A stretch of DNA of 49,773 nucleotides from a virus: the IMG/VR virus record IMGVR_UViG_3300022540_000248, positions 1 through 49,773 of that record; one strand, given 5' to 3'. Positions 7,206-16,460 of the stretch are shown here, piece after piece (position 1 is the first letter of the stretch; each line of letters begins with the position of its first letter). Below the pieces are notes generated by a model, which made no database searches, was not told the DNA's origin, and worked only from the letters and a program-made list of their open reading frames with translations. The position numbers and the translations under genes were made by a program.

Positions 7206-8159
7206 ATGAATTTAGAGCAGTTTTTAAAGTTAAATCAAAGTAATCCTAATTTAATGAATAGGATTGATGCATCAGGAAGAAAGGCGTATCGTGATAAAGA
7301 CATTAAAGGACAAAATATTGACATTGGATTAATAGGAAATTTCTCAGGATGGCATGAAAAAGTAGTTAATTCTTTTTTAATAAACTTAATTGTTGGGATA
7401 TGCCATGAAGCAAATGTACATTTTTATGATTGCGGTGTAGATATTTACCCTGATGAAATTGCAAAAGCTATAGTGAAAGGTACAAATGATGGTATGCATT
7501 TTATGTCAGTTTCATATTCTCATTATTATAATGACCAAGAATTAGAAGATGCATGTGATTATGCATGGGAAAATAATTGTATTGTATTTGGGACGGTAGG
7601 AAATACAGGAGAAAAAGAAAGGAGATATCCTGCAGCTTATGAACATTGCATAGGTGTAGCATCGTTAGGTAATAATCATATAGTAAGTGATTTTAGTACA
7701 TATGGTTATGCATTCTGTTGTTACTATGGAGAACATATGCCGGGTTGTAAAGATGATGATTACTCTATGTATAGCGGAACTTCCTTTGCACAACCTATTG
7801 CATGTGGCGTTGCTGTATTGATGCTTTGCGAAATATTCTTAGAAGGTAAAGAACATCCAGGTTCAAAAGCTTTTGTTGATATGTATATTGCAAATTGTGT
7901 AGATGTTGGAGAAATTGGTTTTGATGAATACACTGGTTATGGAATACCTACATTAGATAAAAATGCATTATTAGAATGTCATGCTAATATTCATGATACA
8001 GATGGTGACGGAATCACTCAAAGAATTAACGAAATAAATGATTTATTAAAAGCTAATCCAGTAATGCAAACAGAAGAAGCAGAAGCAATTGTTAATCCTA
8101 AATATGAATTAGTTATACATTCTGATGGAATACCATACTATGGGGGCCGTAAATTATGA
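7206..8159 (+). CDS. Subtilisin-like (S8) protein, catalytic Asp not evident
   Basis: The 317-residue protein shows late subtilase signatures: the oxyanion Asn motif GTVGNTG (N133), RYPAAYEHCIGVASLG, and the serine motif SGTSFAQP (S193). His50 in GWHEKVV aligns with the catalytic His helix. The strand that normally carries Asp reads DIGLIGNF, and the roughly 30 residues usually between Asp and His are missing. The triad may therefore be incomplete or rearranged. The last 60 residues follow a DTDGDG segment. There is no signal peptide. The gene overlaps the endolysin start (ATGA), suggesting a lysis or virion-maturation role; a pseudo-protease is also possible. Confidence 0.8.
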   Translation: MNLEQFLKLNQSNPNLMNRIDASGRKAYRDKDIKGQNIDIGLIGNFSGWHEKVVNSFLINLIVGICHEANVHFYDCGVDIYPDEIAKAIVKGTNDGMHFMSVSYSHYYNDQELEDACDYAWENNCIVFGTVGNTGEKERRYPAAYEHCIGVASLGNNHIVSDFSTYGYAFCCYYGEHMPGCKDDDYSMYSGTSFAQPIACGVAVLMLCEIFLEGKEHPGSKAFVDMYIANCVDVGEIGFDEYTGYGIPTLDKNALLECHANIHDTDGDGITQRINEINDLLKANPVMQTEEAEAIVNPKYELVIHSDGIPYYGGRKL

Positions 8160-8800
8160 AAAAACCACAATGGCTTATAAATATTAATGATAAAAGACTT
8201 CTATTGTTAAATACGGAAGTAAGAAAAAGAGCATATTTTGCATTAACTGAGTTAGAAAATGATTATAATATATTTTGCTTGGTACTAGAAACAGATAGAA
8301 GCATATCTAAGCAAGCTTATTACTATTCATTTGGAAGAAGCAGACCAGGACCAATAAGAACTAATGCAAAGCCAGGATGGAGTTTTCACCATTATCTTGT
8401 AGCTCTTGATGTAGCGCCATTAGATATAAACTTTAAATGTGATTGGTCAAAAAACGAAACTTATAAAAAAGTAGGCGAAGTATTTAAGAAGCATGGCTTT
8501 GAATGGGGAAGTCTTAAGAAATACGGTGGAGATTTTAACACTATAGATGATTGGCCACACATGCAAATGAGATTTGGATTAACAATCAGAGACTTTATCG
8601 CAGGAAAAATACCACCGATCCAATTAGATGATCAACAAGAATTTGTATTTGCTTTAGAAAGATTAAAAGTATTAAAAATAATAAGTTCGCCTGATTACTG
8701 GTTGCAAACATTATTACCCGGTAAAAAAATAAATTATAAATATGTTAGAATTATGATTATAAACTTTGTGAAATTTATCAACAAAAACATGAATCATTAA
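8156..8800 (+). CDS. Endolysin, M15 (VanY/L-Ala-D-Glu peptidase-like)
   Basis: This 214-residue protein carries the M15 zinc peptidase motifs: SFHHYLVALD (H78 and D85 as zinc ligands; the usual Gly is Leu) and DDWPHMQ (H135 as third ligand), with FEWGSLKKYGGDF just before it. M15 endolysins cut peptide bonds in the peptidoglycan stem. Residues about 155-214 form a separate C-terminal segment that could bind the wall. There is no signal peptide, so release would depend on the holin. It overlaps the subtilase-like gene by four bases. Confidence 0.88.
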   Translation: MKKPQWLININDKRLLLLNTEVRKRAYFALTELENDYNIFCLVLETDRSISKQAYYYSFGRSRPGPIRTNAKPGWSFHHYLVALDVAPLDINFKCDWSKNETYKKVGEVFKKHGFEWGSLKKYGGDFNTIDDWPHMQMRFGLTIRDFIAGKIPPIQLDDQQEFVFALERLKVLKIISSPDYWLQTLLPGKKINYKYVRIMIINFVKFINKNMNH

Positions 8801-8804
8801 AATA

Positions 8805-8813
8805 TGATATAAT
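8805..8813 (+). promoter_or_regulatory. Extended -10 promoter before the holin gene
   Basis: TGATATAAT is identical to the -10 elements at 103-111 and 30504-30512. No clear -35 box is present. It would let the holin be transcribed separately from the endolysin, with a short leader to the ribosome site at 8824. Confidence 0.55.
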
Positions 8814-8839
8814 CTTGATATCGAAAGGGGTAATTTAAT

Positions 8840-9139
8840 ATGGATGAACAAGTAATGGCATCAATTTTAGATTTTATACCAAAAGAGTTTTTAATATTAA
8901 TTGTTATCTGTTATGCAGCTGGATTGTTCTTGAAAAGTTCTAAATATGTTCCTGATAGAATCATTCCATTAGTACTTTTAGTTATCACAATCACCATTGC
9001 GGTATTCTACATCGCTATAGCATTAGATCAAGGATATACTCAGCTAACTTATTTAAACGCTGTGATATATGGATTGTTAAGTTCAGCGGTAGCGGTATTC
9101 GGAAACAATATAATTAAACAAGCAATAAAACGTGAATAA
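8840..9139 (+). CDS. Holin (Hol44-like, three membrane segments)
   Basis: This 99-residue protein has three hydrophobic stretches (about residues 15-32, 42-62 and 72-92) and a short basic C-terminus. It resembles the Hol44 family of phage holins in Gram-positive hosts by length and layout (VPDRIIPLVLLVITI, LLSSAVAVFGNNIIKQA). It would make membrane lesions that let the M15 endolysin reach the wall. It has its own candidate promoter, an AAAGGGG ribosome site and a terminator behind it. Confidence 0.8.
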   Translation: MDEQVMASILDFIPKEFLILIVICYAAGLFLKSSKYVPDRIIPLVLLVITITIAVFYIAIALDQGYTQLTYLNAVIYGLLSSAVAVFGNNIIKQAIKRE

Positions 9140-9166
9140 ACCCATAATACCTTTTTTATATATGAT

Positions 9167-9198
9167 AAAGCATTCGAATTAATTTTCGGGTGCTTTTT
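9167..9198 (+). terminator. Rho-independent terminator after the holin
   Basis: AAAGCATTCGAA (9167-9178) pairs with 9185-9196 in a 12-bp stem with G-U pairs and a loop of about six bases, followed by Ts. It separates the lysis genes from the recombination operon. Confidence 0.75.
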
Positions 9199-9227
9199 CT
9201 ATTTAGAATATTTTTATTATAAATTAC

Positions 9228-9256
9228 TTTACTTTTTTAACTATTAGTTATATTAT
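9228..9256 (+). promoter_or_regulatory. Promoter TTTACT-17-TATTAT
   Basis: The -35 TTTACT (9228-9233) and -10 TATTAT (9251-9256) are 17 bases apart. They stand just before the ribosome site of the small HTH gene that heads the recombination operon. Confidence 0.55.
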
Positions 9257-9277
9257 ATTTAACAGGAGGTGAACAAA

Positions 9278-9463
9278 TTGAATAAAACTAAATTAAGTGT
9301 TTATCTATTTAGCAAAGGAATTAAACAAACTTGGCTTGCAAATCAATTAGGTTGGACTATACCTAAGACTAGTATGCTTGTGAATTCAAAACGTAGAATT
9401 TATCTTGATGATGCTAAGGCAGTTGCAGAAGTTCTAGGAGTAAAAATTGACGATATATTTTAG
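9278..9463 (+). CDS. Small XRE-type helix-turn-helix protein
   Basis: The 61-residue protein is almost entirely one HTH domain, with the pattern KGIKQTWLANQLGWTIPKTS then LDDAKAVAEVLGVKIDDIF, as in Cro/CI-family DNA-binding proteins. The TTG start lies eight bases after AGGAGG; the GTG at 9269 is inside that site. It is the first gene after a promoter and could control the recombination/replication operon. It is too small to be a full CI repressor, and no oppositely oriented partner exists. Confidence 0.75.
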   Translation: MNKTKLSVYLFSKGIKQTWLANQLGWTIPKTSMLVNSKRRIYLDDAKAVAEVLGVKIDDIF

Positions 9464-9481
9464 AAAAGTAGAGGTGTAATT

Positions 9482-10654
9482 ATGGGAGAACTAACAGTAG
9501 TAAAAAAATCACCATTCGTATTGGCACCTGAAGAGATATTCTTCTTAGGTGAAAAAGGTATTTGCAAGTATAAAGATGGAAACATATTAGAAGCAATCAG
9601 CGTAACAGTGTCATTATCATTAGCTAAATGTCATATGTACGATCAGAAAGGTACATACAAAATGACAGCTGAAGGTTATGAATACCTAAATAAATTCACA
9701 AATTTACAGCAGATTGATGAACCTGAGATTATCTTAGATGGCAAACCATATTCGAATCCGTATATAGCATTTGATTCAAATGGTAAGAAATCTAAGGTTT
9801 ATCAAAAGTGTACATTGATTGGTAGAGATACAAACGGTGATATTAAAACTTCTACAGTTATAGTAATTACTGATGCAGAAGATTTATTGATGGCTGAAAT
9901 ATCTAACAAGCTGAAATATGATAATAAAGAGAATTTAGGTTATTATTCAACTCGTGAAGAATTTGAAGAAGATAAGAAAAAAGAGCGCGGATTGAAGTAT
10001 ATTGCCATAGATGAAGATTATGGAGTTGTTGTTAAACTTAAGAGCGCAGACTTTAGATCAATAAAGGCTAATGTAGACGATAAGAGAGCCACTATTGAAA
10101 GAAAAACTCAAACTGTTGCCAAGCGCAATGCGTTCAGAAAACATCCGTCAACAAGCATATACACGCTAAATCCGAAACCTGTAAAAGATGAACATGGTGG
10201 AACTATAGATTGGGTTCATACAACTCAGGTTATTAAATGGTTAAATGGTAATGATAAAGATATGGTGGATGCAATTGAAGCATACAGACAGAATGCATCA
10301 TCAGGAACAAACATCAATGATGCAGATAAGTATTCCGACTTAGAAGATAATGATTTCGATGATGAAGAAGCTACAATTATTGAAAGTGACATAGTTGTAG
10401 TAGAAGATGATAACGTAGATGATGTTAGTGAATCCGCTGTAGAATCAAAACTCGCTGCAGAAGATGATGCTGAAAGAGACGAGCTAGTAAATCAAATAAG
10501 TGAAGCTGAAGATTTCATAGGTGTAGAAATTGTAATGGCTATATTCGAAGAAACTAAACTCGATATTGATACAGCAAGCATTACAGAATTAACAGCTGTG
10601 CTACACAAAATAAATGAAAAGGTAGATGGAGGAAATCAAAATGAGAATAACTAA
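9482..10654 (+). CDS. Putative DNA-annealing/recombination protein with acidic tail
   Basis: This 390-residue protein has a globular part to about residue 265 and a very acidic C-terminus rich in Asp/Glu. KTQTVAKRNAFRKHP in the middle recalls the conserved Arg/Lys segment of RecT-like annealing proteins, and acidic tails are common in ssDNA-binding proteins. It is immediately followed, with overlap, by an SMC-like ATPase, an arrangement that suggests a recombination pair. The RecT-like reading is tentative; a general ssDNA-binding protein is an alternative. Confidence 0.55.
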   Translation: MGELTVVKKSPFVLAPEEIFFLGEKGICKYKDGNILEAISVTVSLSLAKCHMYDQKGTYKMTAEGYEYLNKFTNLQQIDEPEIILDGKPYSNPYIAFDSNGKKSKVYQKCTLIGRDTNGDIKTSTVIVITDAEDLLMAEISNKLKYDNKENLGYYSTREEFEEDKKKERGLKYIAIDEDYGVVVKLKSADFRSIKANVDDKRATIERKTQTVAKRNAFRKHPSTSIYTLNPKPVKDEHGGTIDWVHTTQVIKWLNGNDKDMVDAIEAYRQNASSGTNINDADKYSDLEDNDFDDEEATIIESDIVVVEDDNVDDVSESAVESKLAAEDDAERDELVNQISEAEDFIGVEIVMAIFEETKLDIDTASITELTAVLHKINEKVDGGNQNENN

Positions 10655-12770
10655 AATTGAAGGTGTTAACTTTAAGGGGTTTACTGGTGAATATGAAATA
10701 GAACAAAAGAATTTAATACTCGGAACCAATGGAGCTGGTAAGACAACAATTAGACAGATGATCGAGTATGCATTAACTGGAAAGATTGAAGACATTAAGA
10801 ACAACGAACCTCTGCACGCTAAATTTGCATCAGGTATCACTATGGAAGTGAAGTGTACAGTAGGACCATATACAATCATCAGAAAGCTTACAGAAGATAA
10901 CAGTAAAATGACTAATGGTGTCAGAGAGTATAAGTATAAAGAAGATGTAAAAGTTGTTATGTCTGAAGGTGTAGGAATTAAAGGATCTAAAAAAGTTAAA
11001 GAATGGATTTCAGAAAACATCAATATTCCTTCAGTAGTCTTTAATTTCTCTGAATTTGCAGGAATGAACTCGACTGAAAGACGTAATGTTATCAAAAGCA
11101 TGGTTCAGTTCTATGAGATTGAGGTTGAAGAGATTCTTTTGTATATCTCAGACAAACTTATCTCAGAAGGAACAGACGATGAATACACCGCTGTTTTGAA
11201 CGAAATAATAGCACAGTATGAAATGACTGAAAATGAAGTAACTGGTGAAGAATTAATTAACCTAATGCTGGAAACTGCTAATGCTAAATTTTCAGCATAC
11301 AATTCAAAACAAAAGACTGATGTAGCTGCAATATCGAAGTTTACTGAATACAAGAATGATATGGATGGTAATGTAAGAAAGATTAGTAGACTAGAAAAGA
11401 ATATCGTAGACGGAAAGACTCAGGCTGATACTTACAAAGAGCAGATACTTACTGCTAACAATGTTGCGAAGCGTAGAATAGAGAATGTTGAGAAGATTAC
11501 TGAGCTCAATGGTAAGGTTGAACAAATTAAAGGATATGATTTTGAGCATAGAATAGAAATAACAACCGAAGATATTGCTGCTAAGGAATCGATGATTAAA
11601 GAACTTGATGTGATTCCGGATCATAAGGCTGAAATTAATGACATAGAGAAAAAGAGAACTGCAGAACATGATAAATTAAAGATTGCAGATCCTAAATATG
11701 TTGAACTAAGTGTAGATATTAAGAATGTAAGAATAAAGCTATCGTCAAACAAGGACCTGTTAACAAAGATAGATGGCGAATTCTTATGTCCAATCACTCA
11801 GGAAGTATGTAATGCAGATATCGGTATTATAAAAGGCAATACTAAGCTAATGATCGATAATCTGATTGAAGAAGAAAAGAAACTGGTAAGTGAATTTGAA
11901 TCAGCTAAAGAAGATGTTGATACAATAGAAAAGGCTATGGATGATTATTATTTGAAAATAGTAGAACTTAGAGAAGGAACAAACGATGTAATCGAATCAA
12001 ACAATAAAATCCAAAGAGAGAACGATGATGTCAACGCTGCAATTTCATTACTAAAAGAACGCCTTGCAAAATTAACAACTGGCAGAGATAACAAAGATGT
12101 AAAACTGAAAGAGATATACGCTGACATACAAACTCTAGAAGATTACAAGTATGATGAAACAGAAGATATAGAAGAAGTGGAAGCTATGGCCGAAGGTAAC
12201 AAAGAACAGTTTGATGCAGATGAAGAAGCATTGAAAGATCTGCAATCAAAACAAGTATTATTAAACTCTCAATTAAGAGCCATAGAAGATGCTGAAAAAA
12301 GTGTTATGCAATTTAAGGTATGGAAAGATGTTAAAAAACAACTTGGACCTGGTGGACTACAAGGGCATCTGATTAAACAGAATCTAGGTGAAATCCAAGA
12401 TGAACTCAATGTAATACTCAAGTCAATTGGTAGAGAAGAAGAGTTTGCATTTAGAACAACTAATAAACAGGGTAAAGAAGAATTCAACTTTGGATGGATC
12501 AAGAATGATGATATGATTTACTTTGACTCACTATCAGGAGCAGAGCAGATGTTTATAGCTGTACCGCTGCTAAAGATATTCTTGAATAGAATGGATTCAA
12601 AAGTAAGCTTAATCATGATAGATGAAATTAACAAAATTCACGGAGAATACAGAAAGATGTTCTTTGAAGGAATGAGTCAACTTGGTAATGAGTTGGATAA
12701 CTTGATATTAATAGGTGCAATAGATTATCAAAGGTACTTTGATGATGAAGTTGAAGTAATAGAATTGTAG
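10641..12770 (+). CDS. SMC/RecN/Rad50-like ATPase
   Basis: The 709-residue protein has Walker A GTNGAGKT (28-35) close to the N-terminus, long coiled coils (about 230-610), the ABC signature LSGAEQ (about 630), and Walker B SLIMIDEI (about 655-662). The middle has CPITQEVC (about 384-391), placed where Rad50-type proteins keep a zinc hook but with six rather than two residues between the Cys. ATG 10641 follows GGAGG; the ATG at 10626 overlaps the ribosome site. It overlaps the annealing-protein gene by 14 bases. The role is probably DNA end handling or recombination-dependent replication. Confidence 0.85.
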   Translation: MRITKIEGVNFKGFTGEYEIEQKNLILGTNGAGKTTIRQMIEYALTGKIEDIKNNEPLHAKFASGITMEVKCTVGPYTIIRKLTEDNSKMTNGVREYKYKEDVKVVMSEGVGIKGSKKVKEWISENINIPSVVFNFSEFAGMNSTERRNVIKSMVQFYEIEVEEILLYISDKLISEGTDDEYTAVLNEIIAQYEMTENEVTGEELINLMLETANAKFSAYNSKQKTDVAAISKFTEYKNDMDGNVRKISRLEKNIVDGKTQADTYKEQILTANNVAKRRIENVEKITELNGKVEQIKGYDFEHRIEITTEDIAAKESMIKELDVIPDHKAEINDIEKKRTAEHDKLKIADPKYVELSVDIKNVRIKLSSNKDLLTKIDGEFLCPITQEVCNADIGIIKGNTKLMIDNLIEEEKKLVSEFESAKEDVDTIEKAMDDYYLKIVELREGTNDVIESNNKIQRENDDVNAAISLLKERLAKLTTGRDNKDVKLKEIYADIQTLEDYKYDETEDIEEVEAMAEGNKEQFDADEEALKDLQSKQVLLNSQLRAIEDAEKSVMQFKVWKDVKKQLGPGGLQGHLIKQNLGEIQDELNVILKSIGREEEFAFRTTNKQGKEEFNFGWIKNDDMIYFDSLSGAEQMFIAVPLLKIFLNRMDSKVSLIMIDEINKIHGEYRKMFFEGMSQLGNELDNLILIGAIDYQRYFDDEVEVIEL

Positions 12771-12778
12771 TAAATATA

Positions 12779-12806
12779 AGGACCTGAGAAATCGGGTTCT
12801 TTTTTA
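12779..12806 (+). terminator. Rho-independent terminator
   Basis: A 9-bp stem (12779-12787 with 12792-12800, two G-U pairs) has a GAAA loop and a run of seven or more Ts. It ends the annealing protein/ATPase unit. Confidence 0.85.
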
Positions 12807-12829
12807 TTTAAAAAATAAACGGAAAATTG

Positions 12830-12858
12830 TTTACAAATGAAACAGAATGCTGTATAGT
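12830..12858 (+). promoter_or_regulatory. Promoter TTTACA-17-TATAGT
   Basis: TTTACA (12830-12835) and TATAGT (12853-12858) are 17 bases apart. The leader to the ATG at 12904 includes GGGAATCGCCC, a possible small hairpin, then the AAAGGAG ribosome site. Confidence 0.65.
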
Positions 12859-12903
12859 ATAATTAAGTTAAGGGAATCGCCCGAAGCCAAAGGAGAAATT
12901 AAA

Positions 12904-13296
12904 ATGACTAAAACAATATGGGAAACTACTTATACACTTGAAGGAAACACAATATCATTCGAAGGAACTAGAGGAAACGGAAGTTTTGAATCGTACGAAG
13001 GTGTAGGAAATAGTGTATGTGATTTTGAAAATGTTTGTCACGCTCACTTTGAAAATGTGTTAGCAAACAAAGAAGAAGATAAAATGACTGATAAAATTAT
13101 TGAAGCTATACAAAACTCAAGCATGTTTATATCACTAAACTCTAACATCAAAGATTTATATGAAAAAGAAGGACGTACAGCAAGTGAAGAAGAATACCAA
13201 GCGGTTAGAAATATGATAATAACTAAGGTAATGGCAGAAGATAAAAATATCATGGAATTAATTGCAAAAGAAACATACAAACAATTCAACTCATAA
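12904..13296 (+). CDS. Hypothetical acidic protein
   Basis: The 130-residue protein has an N-terminal beta-like part rich in Gly/Glu/Thr (about 1-50) and a helical C-terminal part. No membrane segment or known motif is seen. ATG 12904 is used because AAAGGAG precedes it; the open frame extends upstream to 12847, but that part overlaps the promoter. It is the first gene of a unit that continues to the helicase, so it is probably made with early functions. Family unknown. Confidence 0.7.
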   Translation: MTKTIWETTYTLEGNTISFEGTRGNGSFESYEGVGNSVCDFENVCHAHFENVLANKEEDKMTDKIIEAIQNSSMFISLNSNIKDLYEKEGRTASEEEYQAVRNMIITKVMAEDKNIMELIAKETYKQFNS

Positions 13297-13308
13297 AGCA
13301 AAAGGTTT

Positions 13309-13332
13309 GCGGTTAACCTAAAAACCGCTTTT
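13309..13332 (+). terminator. Hairpin with short T run (attenuator-like)
   Basis: GCGGTT (13309-13314) pairs with AACCGC (13323-13328), followed by TTTT. The T run merges into the AGGAGG ribosome site of the next gene. Partial termination would lower expression of genes after 13344. Confidence 0.55.
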
Positions 13333-13343
13333 AGGAGGATATT

Positions 13344-13571
13344 ATGAAAACAAACATGATGCAACGTGTAATTAATAATTTACTATTCACCAAAGAAGAA
13401 AAAAGGTTACGTTGGAATGAAAAAGATATGGGTAAAAATTGGCGAGCTGTTCAGGATATGTGTAATGGAAAATCTAAAGGTGTTAGTATGCAAATATATT
13501 TTGATACTTGCGAACATCTAAAAGTTAAACCAGGAACATTAATGAGTAAAGATTTATGTAAGAAAGGGTGA
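13344..13571 (+). CDS. Small basic protein, possible HTH
   Basis: The 75-residue protein is basic and helical. The segment WRAVQDMCNGKSKGVSMQ followed by CEHLKVKPGTLM has the spacing of a degenerate XRE-type helix-turn-helix. The ribosome site AGGAGG is well placed. It could be a transcription regulator of this unit, but the HTH reading is by eye only. Confidence 0.6.
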   Translation: MKTNMMQRVINNLLFTKEEKRLRWNEKDMGKNWRAVQDMCNGKSKGVSMQIYFDTCEHLKVKPGTLMSKDLCKKG

Positions 13572-13575
13572 TTAG

Positions 13576-14358
13576 GTGGGTTCTTCTAAGAAGTTAGAGA
13601 GGATTGGTCAAATATCGACAAATAACTATGGTGAGTCAATGAAGATAACAGGGTATGAAAATGCAAATTCTATTACTGTGGAATTCGAAAACAATAACGG
13701 TGTTTCAGAAGTAACTACTGCATATAGTAGTTTCAAAACCGGAGATGTTAAAAACCCATTAAGAAGCAAAATATATGGTCGTGGATATATCGGAATAGGA
13801 ATCTATAAGCCAAGCGTGAACGGAGCAATAACTCCACATTACCAAAATTGGCATTCTATGATGACTAGGTGCTATAGTGAGAAATTTAAGAATAGAAATA
13901 CATCTTACGATGGGTGCAATGTAACACAATCATGGTTTGATTTCCAAAAGTTTTCAGAGTGGCATGATGCCAATTATTACATTCTGGATAACGAAGCTGT
14001 TCACTTAGACAAAGATATTTTAGTAAAGAATAACAAATTATATAGTCCTGATACGTGTTTATATGTACCTTCAAAAATAAACCGTATGCTTGTAAGAAGA
14101 ACTATTGAAAGAGGTGATTGCCCTATAGGAGTGCATATTGACAATGGAAGAAGAAAAAAATATTTAGCACAGTGCAGAGACACTATAAAAAACAAATATA
14201 TAAATCTTGGGTATTATTATAATCAAATTGATGCTTTTTATGCTTACAAGGAATACAAAGAAAATACAATAAAAAAAGTGGCTGATTTATATAAGGATAA
14301 AATACCTAAAATTCTATATGATGCACTTTACGCTTATGAAGTAAGTATAAACGATTAA
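13576..14358 (+). CDS. HNH-like phage protein with C-terminal AP2-type segment
   Basis: This 260-residue protein contains YQNWHSMMTRCYSEKF and FQKFSEWHDANYYI, the core of a common phage family related to HNH homing endonucleases. An AP2-like DNA-binding segment (GVHIDNGRRKKYLAQC, about residues 185-230) follows. The usual HNH metal-binding His-Asn-His triplet is not clear, so it may be a DNA-binding derivative instead of an active nuclease. The GTG start has GGGTGAT upstream. Such genes often insert between replication genes; here it lies before the UvrD-like helicase. Confidence 0.65.
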   Translation: MGSSKKLERIGQISTNNYGESMKITGYENANSITVEFENNNGVSEVTTAYSSFKTGDVKNPLRSKIYGRGYIGIGIYKPSVNGAITPHYQNWHSMMTRCYSEKFKNRNTSYDGCNVTQSWFDFQKFSEWHDANYYILDNEAVHLDKDILVKNNKLYSPDTCLYVPSKINRMLVRRTIERGDCPIGVHIDNGRRKKYLAQCRDTIKNKYINLGYYYNQIDAFYAYKEYKENTIKKVADLYKDKIPKILYDALYAYEVSIND

Positions 14359-14373
14359 AATGGAGGTGTAATT

Positions 14374-16176
14374 TTGAGTCTTGATAAATATCAACAAGCA
14401 GCAGTCGATTCAAAAAGTAAAAAGAAAGCTATAATAGCTCCACCTGGTGGAGGTAAGACTACAACACTCACACATATTATAAAAAAAGACATCGAAAGAG
14501 GTATTGATCCAAGTTCTATGGTTGCTATTACATTTACAAGATTAGCGTCAAAAGAACTTAATGAAAGACTAGATAAATTAATAGGTGAAGATGTTGCAAA
14601 AATTCATACAAGCACTATTCATGCATTTTGCTTAGATATACTAGATGATCACATTGAAGAACTAGGATGGGAAGAAGAGTTTAATTTATATGACAGAGAT
14701 GATAAAAAAGATATTATTGTTTCGATTATTAAGAAGATGCAGAAGAAAATAACTTATACAACATTTGAAAAAACTGTTGCAGAAGATCCGGACGATGAAG
14801 AAATTAAACTCATTTTAGGAGAATACAGAGAAAAGCTTCAGATGTATAATTCGTTTGATTTAGAGATGATATTGACACTGACTATCGAATTACTAACAGA
14901 CAATGAAGAAGTATTAAAAATGGTTAGAGAAAAGTATAATTCATTGTATGTTGACGAGTTCCAAGATACTAGTGAACTCCAACTTAAAATAATAAATTTA
15001 ATAAATCCTGAATATATCGTTGTTATAGGAGACTTAAACCAATCAATTTATGAATGGAACAACGCAAGACCTGATATTCTTCTTAATATAGAAAAAACAT
15101 TTGAAGGAATTGATGTGTATAAACTTGTTAATAATTATAGAAGTACACATGAGATAGTGGATACTGCAAATAAAGTTATAAAGAATAATATTAAACAATT
15201 TGATGTTGAAATGATTGCACACAAAGAGGGTATAGACCCTGATATTAACTACTTTGATGATGAAGCTGCAGAGCTAGAGTATGTATTCAACAATCTACAG
15301 AAACCATATTCCAACAATGCGATAATAGTCAGAACTAATAAAAGGGCAGAAATGGCAACGAAGTTCCTTACTCATAGAGAGGTTCCAGTTAATTTAATTT
15401 CATCAGCTGCAGACATATTCAAGAAGTCAGAAATTAAGAACTTTCTAAAGCTCATGCAGTTGGTCCACAATCCTTATGATGATTATTCATATTTAAGAAG
15501 TATCAACTGGCCTGTACAAAGAATAAAGCCTAAAGAGAAGCAAGAAATAGAGAAGTTAGGTATATCTACTACACAATCATTCTATGATGTATCTAAAAAG
15601 CTAAATAACGCAGATTTAAATCGGTTTAATGCAGACTTGGATAAATTGCATGATGCTATACCAAATACATCAATCTACAGCCTATTAGTCCAAATTAGAG
15701 ATACGTTTAATGTATTAGCCACATACGATGAACAGAATCGCAATACTCGTATAGCAGAATTCGAAATGTTCAGGAAAGAAGTTAAGCGGTGGGGAATCAT
15801 CCAAGGGTACATGAGAAGACCTGTGACACTAACAGCATTCCTTAGATATGTAAAACTAAGAGATGTACAAGAAAACCTAAGGAAAGGCCGTGAAGCTGTG
15901 AATATCATGACGTTGCATGCTTGTAAAGGATTAGAGTTTGAAAATGTGTTCATGCTTGGATTGAATGAGAGCGAATTTCCGAGTGGTAGATCAAAGAACA
16001 TGGAAGAAGAAAGAAGATTGTTCTATGTTGGGATAACTAGAGCGAAGACCGGACTACATTTCTGCAGGTCCAGCGTTAAGCAAGTTAATAAAGCTTACAC
16101 GCAGAGAGTAGAACCAAGCAGATTTTTATTTGAAACTGGACATATCACTGATGAACAAGTGAAGATGGGATGGTAA
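14374..16176 (+). CDS. UvrD/Rep-type superfamily 1 DNA helicase
   Basis: The 600-residue protein has the SF1A motif set in order: Q motif DKYQQAAV, Walker A APPGGGKTT (about 23-31), Ia ITFTRLASKEL, DExx box VDEFQDTS (about 191-198), motif III GDLNQSIYEWN, IV VNNYRSTHEI, V LHACKGLEFENVF (about 513-525) and VI YVGITRAKTGLHF. The length is near the lower end for UvrD/PcrA. It unwinds DNA 3'-5' and would serve replication or repair. The TTG start stands six bases after GGAGGTG. It shares a unit with the HNH-like gene. Confidence 0.93.
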   Translation: MSLDKYQQAAVDSKSKKKAIIAPPGGGKTTTLTHIIKKDIERGIDPSSMVAITFTRLASKELNERLDKLIGEDVAKIHTSTIHAFCLDILDDHIEELGWEEEFNLYDRDDKKDIIVSIIKKMQKKITYTTFEKTVAEDPDDEEIKLILGEYREKLQMYNSFDLEMILTLTIELLTDNEEVLKMVREKYNSLYVDEFQDTSELQLKIINLINPEYIVVIGDLNQSIYEWNNARPDILLNIEKTFEGIDVYKLVNNYRSTHEIVDTANKVIKNNIKQFDVEMIAHKEGIDPDINYFDDEAAELEYVFNNLQKPYSNNAIIVRTNKRAEMATKFLTHREVPVNLISSAADIFKKSEIKNFLKLMQLVHNPYDDYSYLRSINWPVQRIKPKEKQEIEKLGISTTQSFYDVSKKLNNADLNRFNADLDKLHDAIPNTSIYSLLVQIRDTFNVLATYDEQNRNTRIAEFEMFRKEVKRWGIIQGYMRRPVTLTAFLRYVKLRDVQENLRKGREAVNIMTLHACKGLEFENVFMLGLNESEFPSGRSKNMEEERRLFYVGITRAKTGLHFCRSSVKQVNKAYTQRVEPSRFLFETGHITDEQVKMGW

Positions 16177-16178
16177 TT

Positions 16179-16460
16179 ATGTACACAAAACTAATCGTAA
16201 ATAATCAGGAAATCAAATTGCAACCAAACGCTGATAATAAACAAATAGTAGCTGAAGTAGATAAGCTCATATGTAATGACTTTTGCCTAGTGTTCGATAA
16301 TAACATATATAATCGAATGGAAACATTTGCAGAGTCTAATATACGGTTGAATAGCCATGGTTCAATCAAAGGTGATTCAAATTATCTGAGTTTAAAAGCT
16401 ACTGATGGCATCAATGAAAACAAGTATGAGATTTATACTGAGAAATTAATGATCAATTAA
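16179..16460 (+). CDS. Hypothetical small protein
   Basis: The 93-residue protein has alternating strands and helices and no membrane segment or Cys motif. ATG 16179 is preferred to ATG 16170, which overlaps the helicase end; the GATGGGATGG stretch acts as ribosome site. It is probably co-transcribed with the helicase and the following coiled-coil protein. Family not recognised. Confidence 0.65.
   Translation: MYTKLIVNNQEIKLQPNADNKQIVAEVDKLICNDFCLVFDNNIYNRMETFAESNIRLNSHGSIKGDSNYLSLKATDGINENKYEIYTEKLMIN

Noticed and set aside
9278-9463. CI-type lysogeny repressor
   Set aside because: The protein is only a single HTH domain, there is no divergent gene pair, and no integrase is present.
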